A stretch of DNA of 64,000 nt from Jeotgalicoccus nanhaiensis (GTDB lineage Bacteria; Bacillota; Bacilli; Staphylococcales; Salinicoccaceae): NCBI GenBank assembly GCA_004570955.1, contig SPPL01000008.1:1-64000 (forward strand), written 5' to 3'. The stretch's first letter is position 1. Every line of letters begins with the position of its first letter. The position numbers and the translations under genes are program-made. Positions 40,881-48,064 of the stretch are shown one piece after another. The notes below the pieces were generated by a model. It saw only the letters and a list, made by a program, of their open reading frames with translations, made no database searches and was not told the DNA's origin.

Positions 40881-41906
40881 TCACAATCCTTTACTGTGTA
40901 TGTGTACTAATTCTGTCAATCGTTTTAAAACGTCCGGGCTGACTTCAGGGAAGACGCCGTGACCAAGGTTAAAGATGTGACCTGTTCTGTTTCCTTCTTC
41001 AACGATTTTTTTCGCGCGTTCTTCTATAATTGACCAGTCCGAAAGCAGGAGTGCCGGGTCAAGGTTACCCTGCAGCGCTTTCGTAATCCCTAAGTCACGC
41101 GCTTCAGTAATCGACATTCTCCAGTCGAGTCCGAGCACGTCACTGCCGAGCTTATCCCACTCTGTTGCCAGGTGGCTCGCTCCGACACCGAAAATAATAA
41201 CCGGTACATTTTGCGCTTTAACTGCACTGATAATTCTCTTCATGCCCGGTGCAAGGTAATAGTTATAGTCCGCTTTATTAAGCGCACCGCCCCATGAATC
41301 AAAAATCTGAATCACGCTTGCACCTGCTTTAATTTGCGCAGTCAGGTAGGTAATGCTCGTTTCAACAAGCTTATCCATTAATTTGAACCAGAGTTTCGGG
41401 TTCGAATACATCATTGTTTTCGTACGGTGGTAGTTTTTAGAAGGACCGCCCTCAATCATATAGCTCGCGACAGTAAATGGTGCACCGCAGAAGCCGATAA
41501 GCGGAACATTCAATTTTTCCTGCGTTAAAATCTGAATTGCTTTGTATACATAGTCTAAATCCTTAAACGGATCCAGTTCTCCAAGATTTTCAACGTCTTT
41601 TTCAGTACGGACAGGGTTATGTATTACCGGTCCTACTCCGGCCTTGATTTCTACATCAATACCGATTGGTGCGAGCGGTGTAATTATATCTTTATAAAGT
41701 ACTGCCGCATCGACATTATAGTTGTCTACAGGTGTAGCCGTGAGATAAGCAGTAAGTTCTGGCTGTTTTGTAATTTCGATTAAAGAATACTTTTCTTTAA
41801 CTTTGTTATATTCCGGCTGCGAACGCCCGACCTGTCTCATAAACCAAACTGGTGTATGTTCTGTCTTTTCTCCGCGTGCTGCTCGAATGAGTGTATCATT
41901 AAACAC
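40881..41906 (-). CDS. hemE: uroporphyrinogen decarboxylase
   Basis: Removes four carboxyl groups from uroporphyrinogen III. 341 residues. The N-terminal [17 protein letters not shown] (usually RQAGR) forms the active-site loop, with later [17 protein letters not shown] and FDSWGG. The Val for Ala change in the RQAGR motif is mild. First gene of hemEHY, divergent from traP, as in S. aureus. Confidence 0.96.
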   Translation of the reverse strand: MFNDTLIRAARGEKTEHTPVWFMRQVGRSQPEYNKVKEKYSLIEITKQPELTAYLTATPVDNYNVDAAVLYKDIITPLAPIGIDVEIKAGVGPVIHNPVRTEKDVENLGELDPFKDLDYVYKAIQILTQEKLNVPLIGFCGAPFTVASYMIEGGPSKNYHRTKTMMYSNPKLWFKLMDKLVETSITYLTAQIKAGASVIQIFDSWGGALNKADYNYYLAPGMKRIISAVKAQNVPVIIFGVGASHLATEWDKLGSDVLGLDWRMSITEARDLGITKALQGNLDPALLLSDWSIIEERAKKIVEEGNRTGHIFNLGHGVFPEVSPDVLKRLTELVHIHSKGL

Positions 41907-42017
41907 AGTGGTACCCCCTAATATTTATATGTTCATACATTTATACATTTTATCATATTCTTTAGAACAATTATTAATTACGGTCAAGTTGTCAAAAAAT
42001 CGTTCTATTTGAGATTT

Positions 42018-42043
42018 GTTTAACATTCTGTTATTTCAGGTAT
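42018..42043 (+). promoter_or_regulatory. possible sigma-B promoter of traP
   Basis: GTTTAA (42018-42023), 14-base spacer, AGGTAT (42038-42043), one base off the GGGWAW element. TATACT overlapping 42042-42047 could instead be a sigma-A -10. Confidence 0.4.
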
Positions 42044-42080
42044 ATACTGATTAACATATCAAAACAAGAGGTGAAGCACA

Positions 42081-42620
42081 GTGTATTTACACGCAACTAC
42101 GGGAACGCTTGATTATCTTTCTTCCCTGCAGAAAAATAATCCTCATGTATCTATCAGTGCAAGAGGTCCGGAAGCAATTTTGTATTATGAAGATAGTAAT
42201 GAAAAATCGATTTTCTCGACGAATATGACTTATAAAATATTGAATGAACAGGGTTCTCTTGATGAAGAGCTCCCATTATCAATGTTTTATATACCTGCTG
42301 CAGGAGACGGTACTTATTCCCTGAGAGGTCACCTAAGCGATCTTTCTGAAGAATTAAAAGCAGCGAACGGTGTGGTTTCATTCAGAACCGGTCTGAATAT
42401 TAGTGATGAGAATTATATCGTGCTGATTAAATGGGCAGACATGAGTATCTACAATGACTTTAAACATACTGATGTTTATAAAAAATACTTAACATCCGAT
42501 GCCTTAAAGAAATTCCGCAATGAAGAATCACTGTTCGGCGACTTTTTATCATCGAAAACTTACTACAATATTGATGACAATGAATATACTGAAGAAGAAA
42601 AAGAAGAACTCAGCGATTAA
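42081..42620 (+). CDS. traP: TRAP / HmoB-like ABM-domain protein
   Basis: 179 residues. Resembles staphylococcal TRAP (about 167 residues), now grouped with antibiotic-biosynthesis-monooxygenase-fold proteins such as HmoB. The C-terminal half (NYIVLIKWADMSIYNDFKHT, then YKKYLTSDAL) fits that fold. The start is GTG with GAGGTG seven bases upstream. The location between hemE and ecsB matches S. aureus. A link to heme or oxidative stress is more likely than the disputed agr role. The last codons overlap those of ecsB in a palindrome. Confidence 0.8.
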   Translation: MYLHATTGTLDYLSSLQKNNPHVSISARGPEAILYYEDSNEKSIFSTNMTYKILNEQGSLDEELPLSMFYIPAAGDGTYSLRGHLSDLSEELKAANGVVSFRTGLNISDENYIVLIKWADMSIYNDFKHTDVYKKYLTSDALKKFRNEESLFGDFLSSKTYYNIDDNEYTEEEKEELSD

Positions 42621-42632
42621 TCGCTGAGTTCT
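42605..42632. terminator. 28-bp perfect palindrome, shared terminator inside both coding ends
   Basis: AGAACTCAGCGATT and its exact complement abut at 42618/42619. Each strand continues into a T-rich run. It encodes the last residues of TraP and of EcsB, both ending in E-L-S-D, and both stop codons lie at its centre. Confidence 0.85.
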
Positions 42633-43819
42633 CTTTCTTTTTTATAGATGGCTTTCGATAAGACACGGTTAAGAATATAGCCCCAAACCGGGAAAGCCAG
42701 CACATAGTAGAATTTGTCAGGATGCGTGATTGTAAACATAACAGCAAACAGCAGTGTAATTACAAATACGACTTTGTGTGAATATCTGATATAGCTGTCC
42801 TGGATATAAGTTCTCGATACCGGCCATACTTTCGGCCACAGGAGATAAGCCTGCGCTGTATATATTTGCGACATCTGAAGCACGATTAAATAAATACCGA
42901 ACAAGCTGAAGATTAACGATACGTACAGATTGCCAATCCAGAACATGATAATAAAGAATAATATAATGATGCGTAGCACAATCATCGGCAGATCATGGTC
43001 GCGCATAAAAGAACGGTAAAATAAATATTCGTACATATATTTCTTATTGAATTTCTCCGCCTTCGGCTCCCACAGCAGTATATCGAGAAAACGCCTTCTC
43101 TTAAACGCCTTATCGATGCGTTTAACATTTGTAAACATACTGACTGTCTGGTAATACTGCTGGAGTGCTTCTTTTTCGTATTGCACATAATTCAGCCAAG
43201 ACAATGTTTTAAAAGAACTCTTCTTCATTATGACGGTGAATATAATGATGAACAGAAGCCCTAAAGTAATAAGGTAAGGCTGAATCAGCACCAGCATCAG
43301 CGAGACAAAATTAATAATAATTAGTGCTGCTGTGACAGCCCACTTTTTCCAGTCCGTATTAACTGAGAGACGTCTGATATTAAAGGCACTGAAATATAAC
43401 AAAACAGCCATTAAAAAAAACAGGACAATCGATGTTAAATTGTGACCGATTGAAAGGAGAATCAGCACTGCTACTGATGTAACTGCCGGCAAGGCAAGAC
43501 CGAGTGACAGGCTGTAAATATCCGCACGCTTAAAATAGGCCGTCATTCTTTTTTCATACGGCGGCAGAAACAGCATATCCGCCTCCTTCAGCAATGTACG
43601 GTACTTCGGCAGCAAGACCGCTGCCATTAAGAGCGCACACAGTGTGTCGATATACAGACTCGGACTGAGCGTTTCCCTTAAACCAAGCAGCGTATAAAGA
43701 AGCACTCCGCCCGCAATCATCAGGAAGACGAGAAAATGGCTGTTAAAAATAAATTTACCGTAATAGCTTCTTATTTTTACGTCTTCCTCCATACGTGTGT
43801 TAAACAGTTTACTGCTCAT
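42617..43819 (-). CDS. ecsB: ABC transporter permease EcsB
   Basis: 400 residues with about ten hydrophobic helices. EcsB pairs with EcsA in a transporter whose loss affects secretion, lipoprotein processing and competence in Bacillus; its substrate is not settled. It overlaps ecsA by 11 bases, so translation is coupled. The C-terminus KKERELSD lies in the palindrome shared with traP. Confidence 0.9.
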   Translation of the reverse strand: MSSKLFNTRMEEDVKIRSYYGKFIFNSHFLVFLMIAGGVLLYTLLGLRETLSPSLYIDTLCALLMAAVLLPKYRTLLKEADMLFLPPYEKRMTAYFKRADIYSLSLGLALPAVTSVAVLILLSIGHNLTSIVLFFLMAVLLYFSAFNIRRLSVNTDWKKWAVTAALIIINFVSLMLVLIQPYLITLGLLFIIIFTVIMKKSSFKTLSWLNYVQYEKEALQQYYQTVSMFTNVKRIDKAFKRRRFLDILLWEPKAEKFNKKYMYEYLFYRSFMRDHDLPMIVLRIIILFFIIMFWIGNLYVSLIFSLFGIYLIVLQMSQIYTAQAYLLWPKVWPVSRTYIQDSYIRYSHKVVFVITLLFAVMFTITHPDKFYYVLAFPVWGYILNRVLSKAIYKKERELSD

Positions 43820-44549
43820 GATGCTTCCCGCCCGTCAATCTGATGTACACATCATCCAGCGTCCCTTCACGGAGCCCTGTGAGCTCGCGCAGCTCATTCA
43901 GCGTGCCGTCTGCGATTTTACGCCCCTGGTCAATAATGATGTACCGGTCACAGTAGCGTTCTGCTGTCGCTAGAATATGTGTGCTCATTAAAATGGACCG
44001 GTTTTTATCGCGTTCTGAAATCATCAGTTCAATCAATGATTCAATACCGAGTGGATCGAGCCCTAAGAACGGCTCATCGATAATATAGAGATCCGGTTCT
44101 ACGATAAATGCACAAATCAGCATGACTTTCTGCTTCATCCCTTTTGAAAAGTGGCTCGGAAAAGTATCTTCCTTATCCTCGAGACGGAAGCGTTTCAAGA
44201 GCGGCCCTTTTCTCGACTCCACTTCTTCCGGAGTCAAGCCGTAAGCCATGGCCGTCATATTGATATGTTCCCGGAGTGTGAGTTCTTCATAGAGAATCGG
44301 AGATTCCGGAATGTAGCCCATATGTCTTCTGTAGGCTTCAACATCCGTCTCAATCGCAGTATCCATTACCTTAATACTGCCGCTGTGCGGCCTGAGCAGG
44401 CCGAGAATGTGTTTAATCGTCGTACTTTTGCCTGCGCCGTTTAAACCGATCAGTCCGATAATTTCACCGGACTTTATATTAAAAGAGATATCGTGAATGA
44501 CGGGCTCTTTTGAATACCCGCCTGTAAGCTGATTAATTTCTAATACCAT
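43809..44549 (-). CDS. ecsA: ABC transporter ATPase EcsA
   Basis: 246 residues. Walker A GLNGAGKSTTIKHILGLL (about 36-53), signature FSKGMKQKVML, Walker B LYIIDEPFLGLDPLGI and the switch His in MSTHILATAERYCD are all intact. Divergent from hit, as in Bacillus and staphylococci. Confidence 0.95.
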   Translation of the reverse strand: MVLEINQLTGGYSKEPVIHDISFNIKSGEIIGLIGLNGAGKSTTIKHILGLLRPHSGSIKVMDTAIETDVEAYRRHMGYIPESPILYEELTLREHINMTAMAYGLTPEEVESRKGPLLKRFRLEDKEDTFPSHFSKGMKQKVMLICAFIVEPDLYIIDEPFLGLDPLGIESLIELMISERDKNRSILMSTHILATAERYCDRYIIIDQGRKIADGTLNELRELTGLREGTLDDVYIRLTGGKHHEQ

Positions 44550-44638
44550 CGTCTGACTTCCTTTTAAATAATTCTAATTATTTGTATACTGATACTTAAG
44601 TAAAACTATATCATAAGTTTTTAATGGAGGATATTGAG

Positions 44639-45070
44639 ATGAATAAGACAATTTTTGAAAAAATTATCGACAGAGAAATACCGGCTAACATTGTATATGA
44701 AGATGACGATGTTATTGCATTTATGGATGCCTTCCCGATCGTTAAAGGCCATACATTAGTCGTACCTAAACAGCCGATTGAAAATATCTTTGACCTTGAT
44801 GAGGAAACAGGCGCGAAACTCATGAGTGTAATTACTAAAGTTTCAACCGCAGTCAGAGATGCGTTTCAGCCTGCCGGTTTAAACGTTGTACAGAATAACG
44901 GCGCGTATGCTTCGCAGTCGGTATTTCACCTTCACTTCCATATTATTCCGCGCTACAAAGAAGAACACGACGGCTTCGGATATAAATGGGTCAGTGTTGA
45001 AGATGAGAACAACACACCTGAAATCCGTTCCGATCTTGAAGCGGCAATTAAAAATAAATTAAATGAATAA
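44639..45070 (+). CDS. hit: HIT-family nucleotide-binding protein
   Basis: 143 residues from the ATG at 44639 (TGGAGG eight bases before); an in-frame ATG five codons upstream has no site. The histidine triad SVFHLHFHIIPRY (about residues 94-106) is complete. These proteins hydrolyse AMP conjugates. Adjacent to ecsAB as in related genomes. Confidence 0.93.
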   Translation: MNKTIFEKIIDREIPANIVYEDDDVIAFMDAFPIVKGHTLVVPKQPIENIFDLDEETGAKLMSVITKVSTAVRDAFQPAGLNVVQNNGAYASQSVFHLHFHIIPRYKEEHDGFGYKWVSVEDENNTPEIRSDLEAAIKNKLNE

Positions 45071-45115
45071 TTAAGATTAAAGCAGGGTATATTATATTTG
45101 AGATAAAGGATGTGA

Positions 45116-45505
45116 ATGAATATGAAACTTAAAAATATCGGTGTAGGATTCGCAGTCGGAATTACAGGCGGCATGCTCATATCCTTTTTAAATGCACCTA
45201 AATCAGGGAAAGAACTGCAGCAGTCATTAAAAAGAGGTTCCGGTGATTTAAAAATGCAGATGGACCAGCTTAAAATCGAAGGAGAAGAAATTAAAAACTC
45301 TTTCCTTAAAACGAAACATGAATCAAGCGAGGTCTTCTCCACTCTTGGTGACGAGGTAAAATCGATGATTTCAAACTTCCAGGCGGACATCAATCCGAAC
45401 ATCGAAAGGCTCCAGGGCAATATCGAAAATATTTCCAATAAAGCTGAAGCTGCGATGTCAGAAGCTAAAGGCGAAGACAAAAAAGAAGACAGCGACAATA
45501 ACTAG
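45116..45505 (+). CDS. YtxH-domain protein
   Basis: 129 residues. One N-terminal glycine-rich hydrophobic helix (GVGFAVGITGGMLISFL), then NAPKSGKELQ typical of YtxH, then a long amphipathic helix and an acidic/lysine tail. General-stress proteins of this kind are common in Firmicutes. The ATG at 45116 is favoured by its spacing from AAAGG; a second ATG is two codons later. It lies 45 bases after hit, likely on one transcript. Confidence 0.82.
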   Translation: MNMKLKNIGVGFAVGITGGMLISFLNAPKSGKELQQSLKRGSGDLKMQMDQLKIEGEEIKNSFLKTKHESSEVFSTLGDEVKSMISNFQADINPNIERLQGNIENISNKAEAAMSEAKGEDKKEDSDNN

Positions 45506-45532
45506 CTGGTAAAAAAACAGAATATTTTTACA

Positions 45533-45567
45533 GGACGGTGTGTTTAAGTTTGTGCACCGTCCTTTTT
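45533..45567 (+). terminator. terminator after ytxH
   Basis: Perfect 8-bp stem GGACGGTG / CACCGTCC with a 14-base loop and a T run. Confidence 0.82.
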
Positions 45568-45610
45568 ATATGATATATTATGCCTTGTATATGCAACCGG
45601 GAGGAGAAGT

Positions 45611-46735
45611 TTGAGAATGAAGAAGAAATTAGCACCAATTATATTAGGTTTAGGTTTAGTAAGTCTCGCTGCGTGCAGCAATGATGGCGAAGAAAATACA
45701 GATTCGGCTTCAACAGAAGAAGGCGATGTAGAATTCGGCAGCGTTCTCGCTACGAGTGACGCAGGAGATGTTACAGCTGATGACGTTCTGAACCAGATTG
45801 GAACAAATCAGGTCGCAAACCAGACCTTCCAATTAGTATTGGATAAAGTTTTAACTGATAAATACAGTGAAGAACTAAATATGGATGAACTTAATGAACA
45901 GATCGATGCTGAAATTGAACAGTACGGCGGCGAGGAAAACTTCGCAATGATGCTCCAGCAATCACAGCCGGGAATGACTGTCGATACATACAAGCAGCAG
46001 CGCGTATCTAATGCATTAAACGACTTATACTTTGCTGATTACTTTGAAATCACTGATGAAGAAGCATTCGATAGCGTGAGAAAATCATCTCACATCCTCG
46101 TATCTTTCGCTGAAGAAGGCGAAGAAGATGCTGAATCCGCTGAAGGTGAAGAGGACGAAGCGGCAATGACTAAAGAAGAAGCAAAAACAAAAGCTGATGA
46201 CTTAAAAAAACAGCTTGATGACGGCGCTGACTTCGGTGAACTCGCGTCTGAGAACTCAGACGATACAGGCAGTGCGCAGCAAAATGGTGAACTCGGCTAT
46301 GTAAGCAAAGGACAGATGGTTGAAGAATTTGAAACAGCACTATTCGAACTTGAGCCGGGCGAGATTTCAGAGCCTGTCGAATCACAATTCGGCTACCATA
46401 TCATTCTTAACGAAGATGTGTCTCTTGAAGACACTCCTAAAGAAGAATTAGACACTATCAAAACACAGCTTGTAAACCAGAAAATCCAGGAAGATCCAAG
46501 CCAGGCACTGCAGGGTTACCGTGATCTTTTAGAGGAATACAACGTGTCGTTTGAAAACGAAGAAATACAATCCTACATTGAAGAAACATTCCTGAACGCT
46601 GATGAAGCACTGGAAAACGCACAGCAGGAAGACGCTGCAGCTGAAGAAGAATCAGAAGGCGCTCCAACTGAAGAAAATGCTGAAGAAGAATCAGAAAGTG
46701 AAGAATCAGCAGATACTGAAGAAGACTCTGAATAA
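45611..46735 (+). CDS. prsA: foldase lipoprotein PrsA
   Basis: Extracytoplasmic peptidyl-prolyl isomerase that folds secreted proteins; membrane-anchored by lipidation at LAAC (Cys22). 374 residues, above the usual 290-325. The parvulin domain starts near RKSSHILVSF (about 156) and ends near QFGYHIILNED. An acidic loop of about 20 residues (EEGEEDAESAEGEEDEA) is inserted in it, and the C-terminus is a roughly 45-residue Glu/Ser/Ala tail. The TTG at 45611 sits six bases from GGAGG; the ATG two codons later would be twelve bases away, so TTG is preferred. Confidence 0.93.
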   Translation: MRMKKKLAPIILGLGLVSLAACSNDGEENTDSASTEEGDVEFGSVLATSDAGDVTADDVLNQIGTNQVANQTFQLVLDKVLTDKYSEELNMDELNEQIDAEIEQYGGEENFAMMLQQSQPGMTVDTYKQQRVSNALNDLYFADYFEITDEEAFDSVRKSSHILVSFAEEGEEDAESAEGEEDEAAMTKEEAKTKADDLKKQLDDGADFGELASENSDDTGSAQQNGELGYVSKGQMVEEFETALFELEPGEISEPVESQFGYHIILNEDVSLEDTPKEELDTIKTQLVNQKIQEDPSQALQGYRDLLEEYNVSFENEEIQSYIEETFLNADEALENAQQEDAAAEEESEGAPTEENAEEESESEESADTEEDSE

Positions 46736-46751
46736 TACTGAATATTACTTG

Positions 46752-46780
46752 ACGCAAAGCCTGTGGCTTTGCGTTTTTTT
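46752..46780 (+). terminator. prsA terminator
   Basis: Perfect 10-bp stem ACGCAAAGCC / GGCTTTGCGT with a 3-base loop and seven T. Confidence 0.9.
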
Positions 46781-46789
46781 GTCGTTGGA

Positions 46790-47035
46790 GGACGACGTCG
46801 TGCCGCCGTTGAGGTTAAGCAGCGGTTCAAGTACAACACCAGAGCGCCGTCGTATTCCAACATCTTTTAAAGTACGACACCAGAGCACCGTCGTATTCCA
46901 ACATCTTTTAAAGTACGACACCGGAGCACCGTCGTATTCCAACATCTTTTAAAGTACGACACCGGAGCACCGTCGTATTCCAGCATATTCTCAAGTACGA
47001 CACCGAGTCGCCGTCGGGTTCCAGCACACCCAATC
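46790..47035. repeat. tandem array D, five clear units, exact 41-bp period
   Basis: GTACGACACC (first copy GTACAACACC) recurs at 46831, 46872, 46913, 46954 and 46995, 41 bases apart; a decayed unit begins near 46790. Each unit has TACGAC and GTCGTA as inverted arms 11 bases apart, and is richer in CpG than the other arrays. It lies between the terminators of convergent prsA and yhaM. The unit sequence is unrelated to arrays A, B and C; only the period, dyad and position agree. The rest of the 378-base gap is the two terminators and a short pyrimidine-rich stretch. Confidence 0.92.
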
Positions 47036-47065
47036 AATCCACCTCTCACTCCAATCACTCCAATT

Positions 47066-47097
47066 ACAAAAAAATCCCCGCATTTCTGCGGGGATTT
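47066..47097 (-). terminator. yhaM terminator
   Basis: Perfect 11-bp stem AAATCCCCGCA / TGCGGGGATTT with a 4-base loop; T run on the minus strand. Confidence 0.88.
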
Positions 47098-47113
47098 ACC
47101 AGTAATAATTATA

Positions 47114-48052
47114 TTAAAAACTTTCCGGACGATAAAAGTTGCGTGATTCAAGCGGGAAGATTCTTTCTGTGAATTTACCCTTATCCGCCTTATCAATATG
47201 TTTGTCCATCATCATAATACGTGCGTCAATGTTATCGATAAAGTGCAGAATTTCCGCTTCTTTAATCATCGGAACTTTCGGCGAACCATATTCAAGTTTG
47301 CCGTGATGGCTCAGAATTAAGTGTTTCAGTATCATGACTTCTTCGCCTTCAATGTTCAGCTGATCTGCGACTTTCGTAATTTCCTCTGTTGCAATCACGA
47401 TGTGGCCGATCAAGTTTCCTTCATTAGTATATGTCGTACCAATCGGGCCGCTCAATTCTTTAACCTTGCCGATATCATGCAGAATAATTCCGCTGAATAA
47501 CAGACTTCTGTTAAGCGTCGGATAAATGTCGCATAAAGAATCAGCTACACGGAGCATATAATATACATGATATGCGAGTCCTGACACAAAGTCGTGGTGG
47601 TTTGTCATCGCTGCCGGGTAGTACGAGAATTCTTTGCGGTATTTAGTCAGCAGCTGGCGCGTAATGCGCTGCAGACTGCCGTTTTCGATTTTCAGGCAGT
47701 AGTCTAAAATTTTATCGTACAGTTCATCGCCGTCAATCGGTGCTTTTTCTACGAAATCTTTCGCTTCCAGCCCGTCCTCAGGTGTCGCAAGACGGAAGTT
47801 TGCAATTTTCATCTGCTTTTTGCCGCGGTAATCGATAATATCACCTTTAACTTTAATAAGTGTTTCCGGCAACAGTACATCGATATCTTTCTGCGTAACA
47901 TTCCAGTGTTTCGCTTCGACTTCTCCTGTTTTATCCTGCAGCACGATTGTCATGTACGGTTTACCCTGAGTTGTGACACCCTGCTGGCTGCGTTTAATTA
48001 AGAAGAATGTATCCACTGAATCTCCAGGCTGTAATGATGAAATATTATTCAT
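47114..48052 (-). CDS. yhaM: 3'-5' exoribonuclease YhaM
   Basis: 312 residues. N-terminal OB-fold ([15 protein letters not shown], about 44-58) followed by an HD domain with [21 protein letters not shown] (about 195-199) and [15 protein letters not shown]. It trims RNA (and single-stranded DNA) from the 3' end. It follows yhaN after 12 bases in the yhaO-N-M operon. Confidence 0.93.
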   Translation of the reverse strand: MNNISSLQPGDSVDTFFLIKRSQQGVTTQGKPYMTIVLQDKTGEVEAKHWNVTQKDIDVLLPETLIKVKGDIIDYRGKKQMKIANFRLATPEDGLEAKDFVEKAPIDGDELYDKILDYCLKIENGSLQRITRQLLTKYRKEFSYYPAAMTNHHDFVSGLAYHVYYMLRVADSLCDIYPTLNRSLLFSGIILHDIGKVKELSGPIGTTYTNEGNLIGHIVIATEEITKVADQLNIEGEEVMILKHLILSHHGKLEYGSPKVPMIKEAEILHFIDNIDARIMMMDKHIDKADKGKFTERIFPLESRNFYRPESF

Positions 48053-48064
48053 TACTGAACCCTC

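Noticed and set aside
41907-42080. PerR or Fur box before hemE
   Set aside because: An imperfect inverted repeat around TTGTTCTAAAGAAT was considered, but matches to either consensus are too few.
44953-45498. 181-codon frame opposite ytxH and the end of hit
   Set aside because: Antisense shadow; both sense genes have family motifs and start signals.
46458-47196. Several open frames on both strands around array D
   Set aside because: They are made of repeat units and of the reverse of the prsA acidic tail; none has a start signal.
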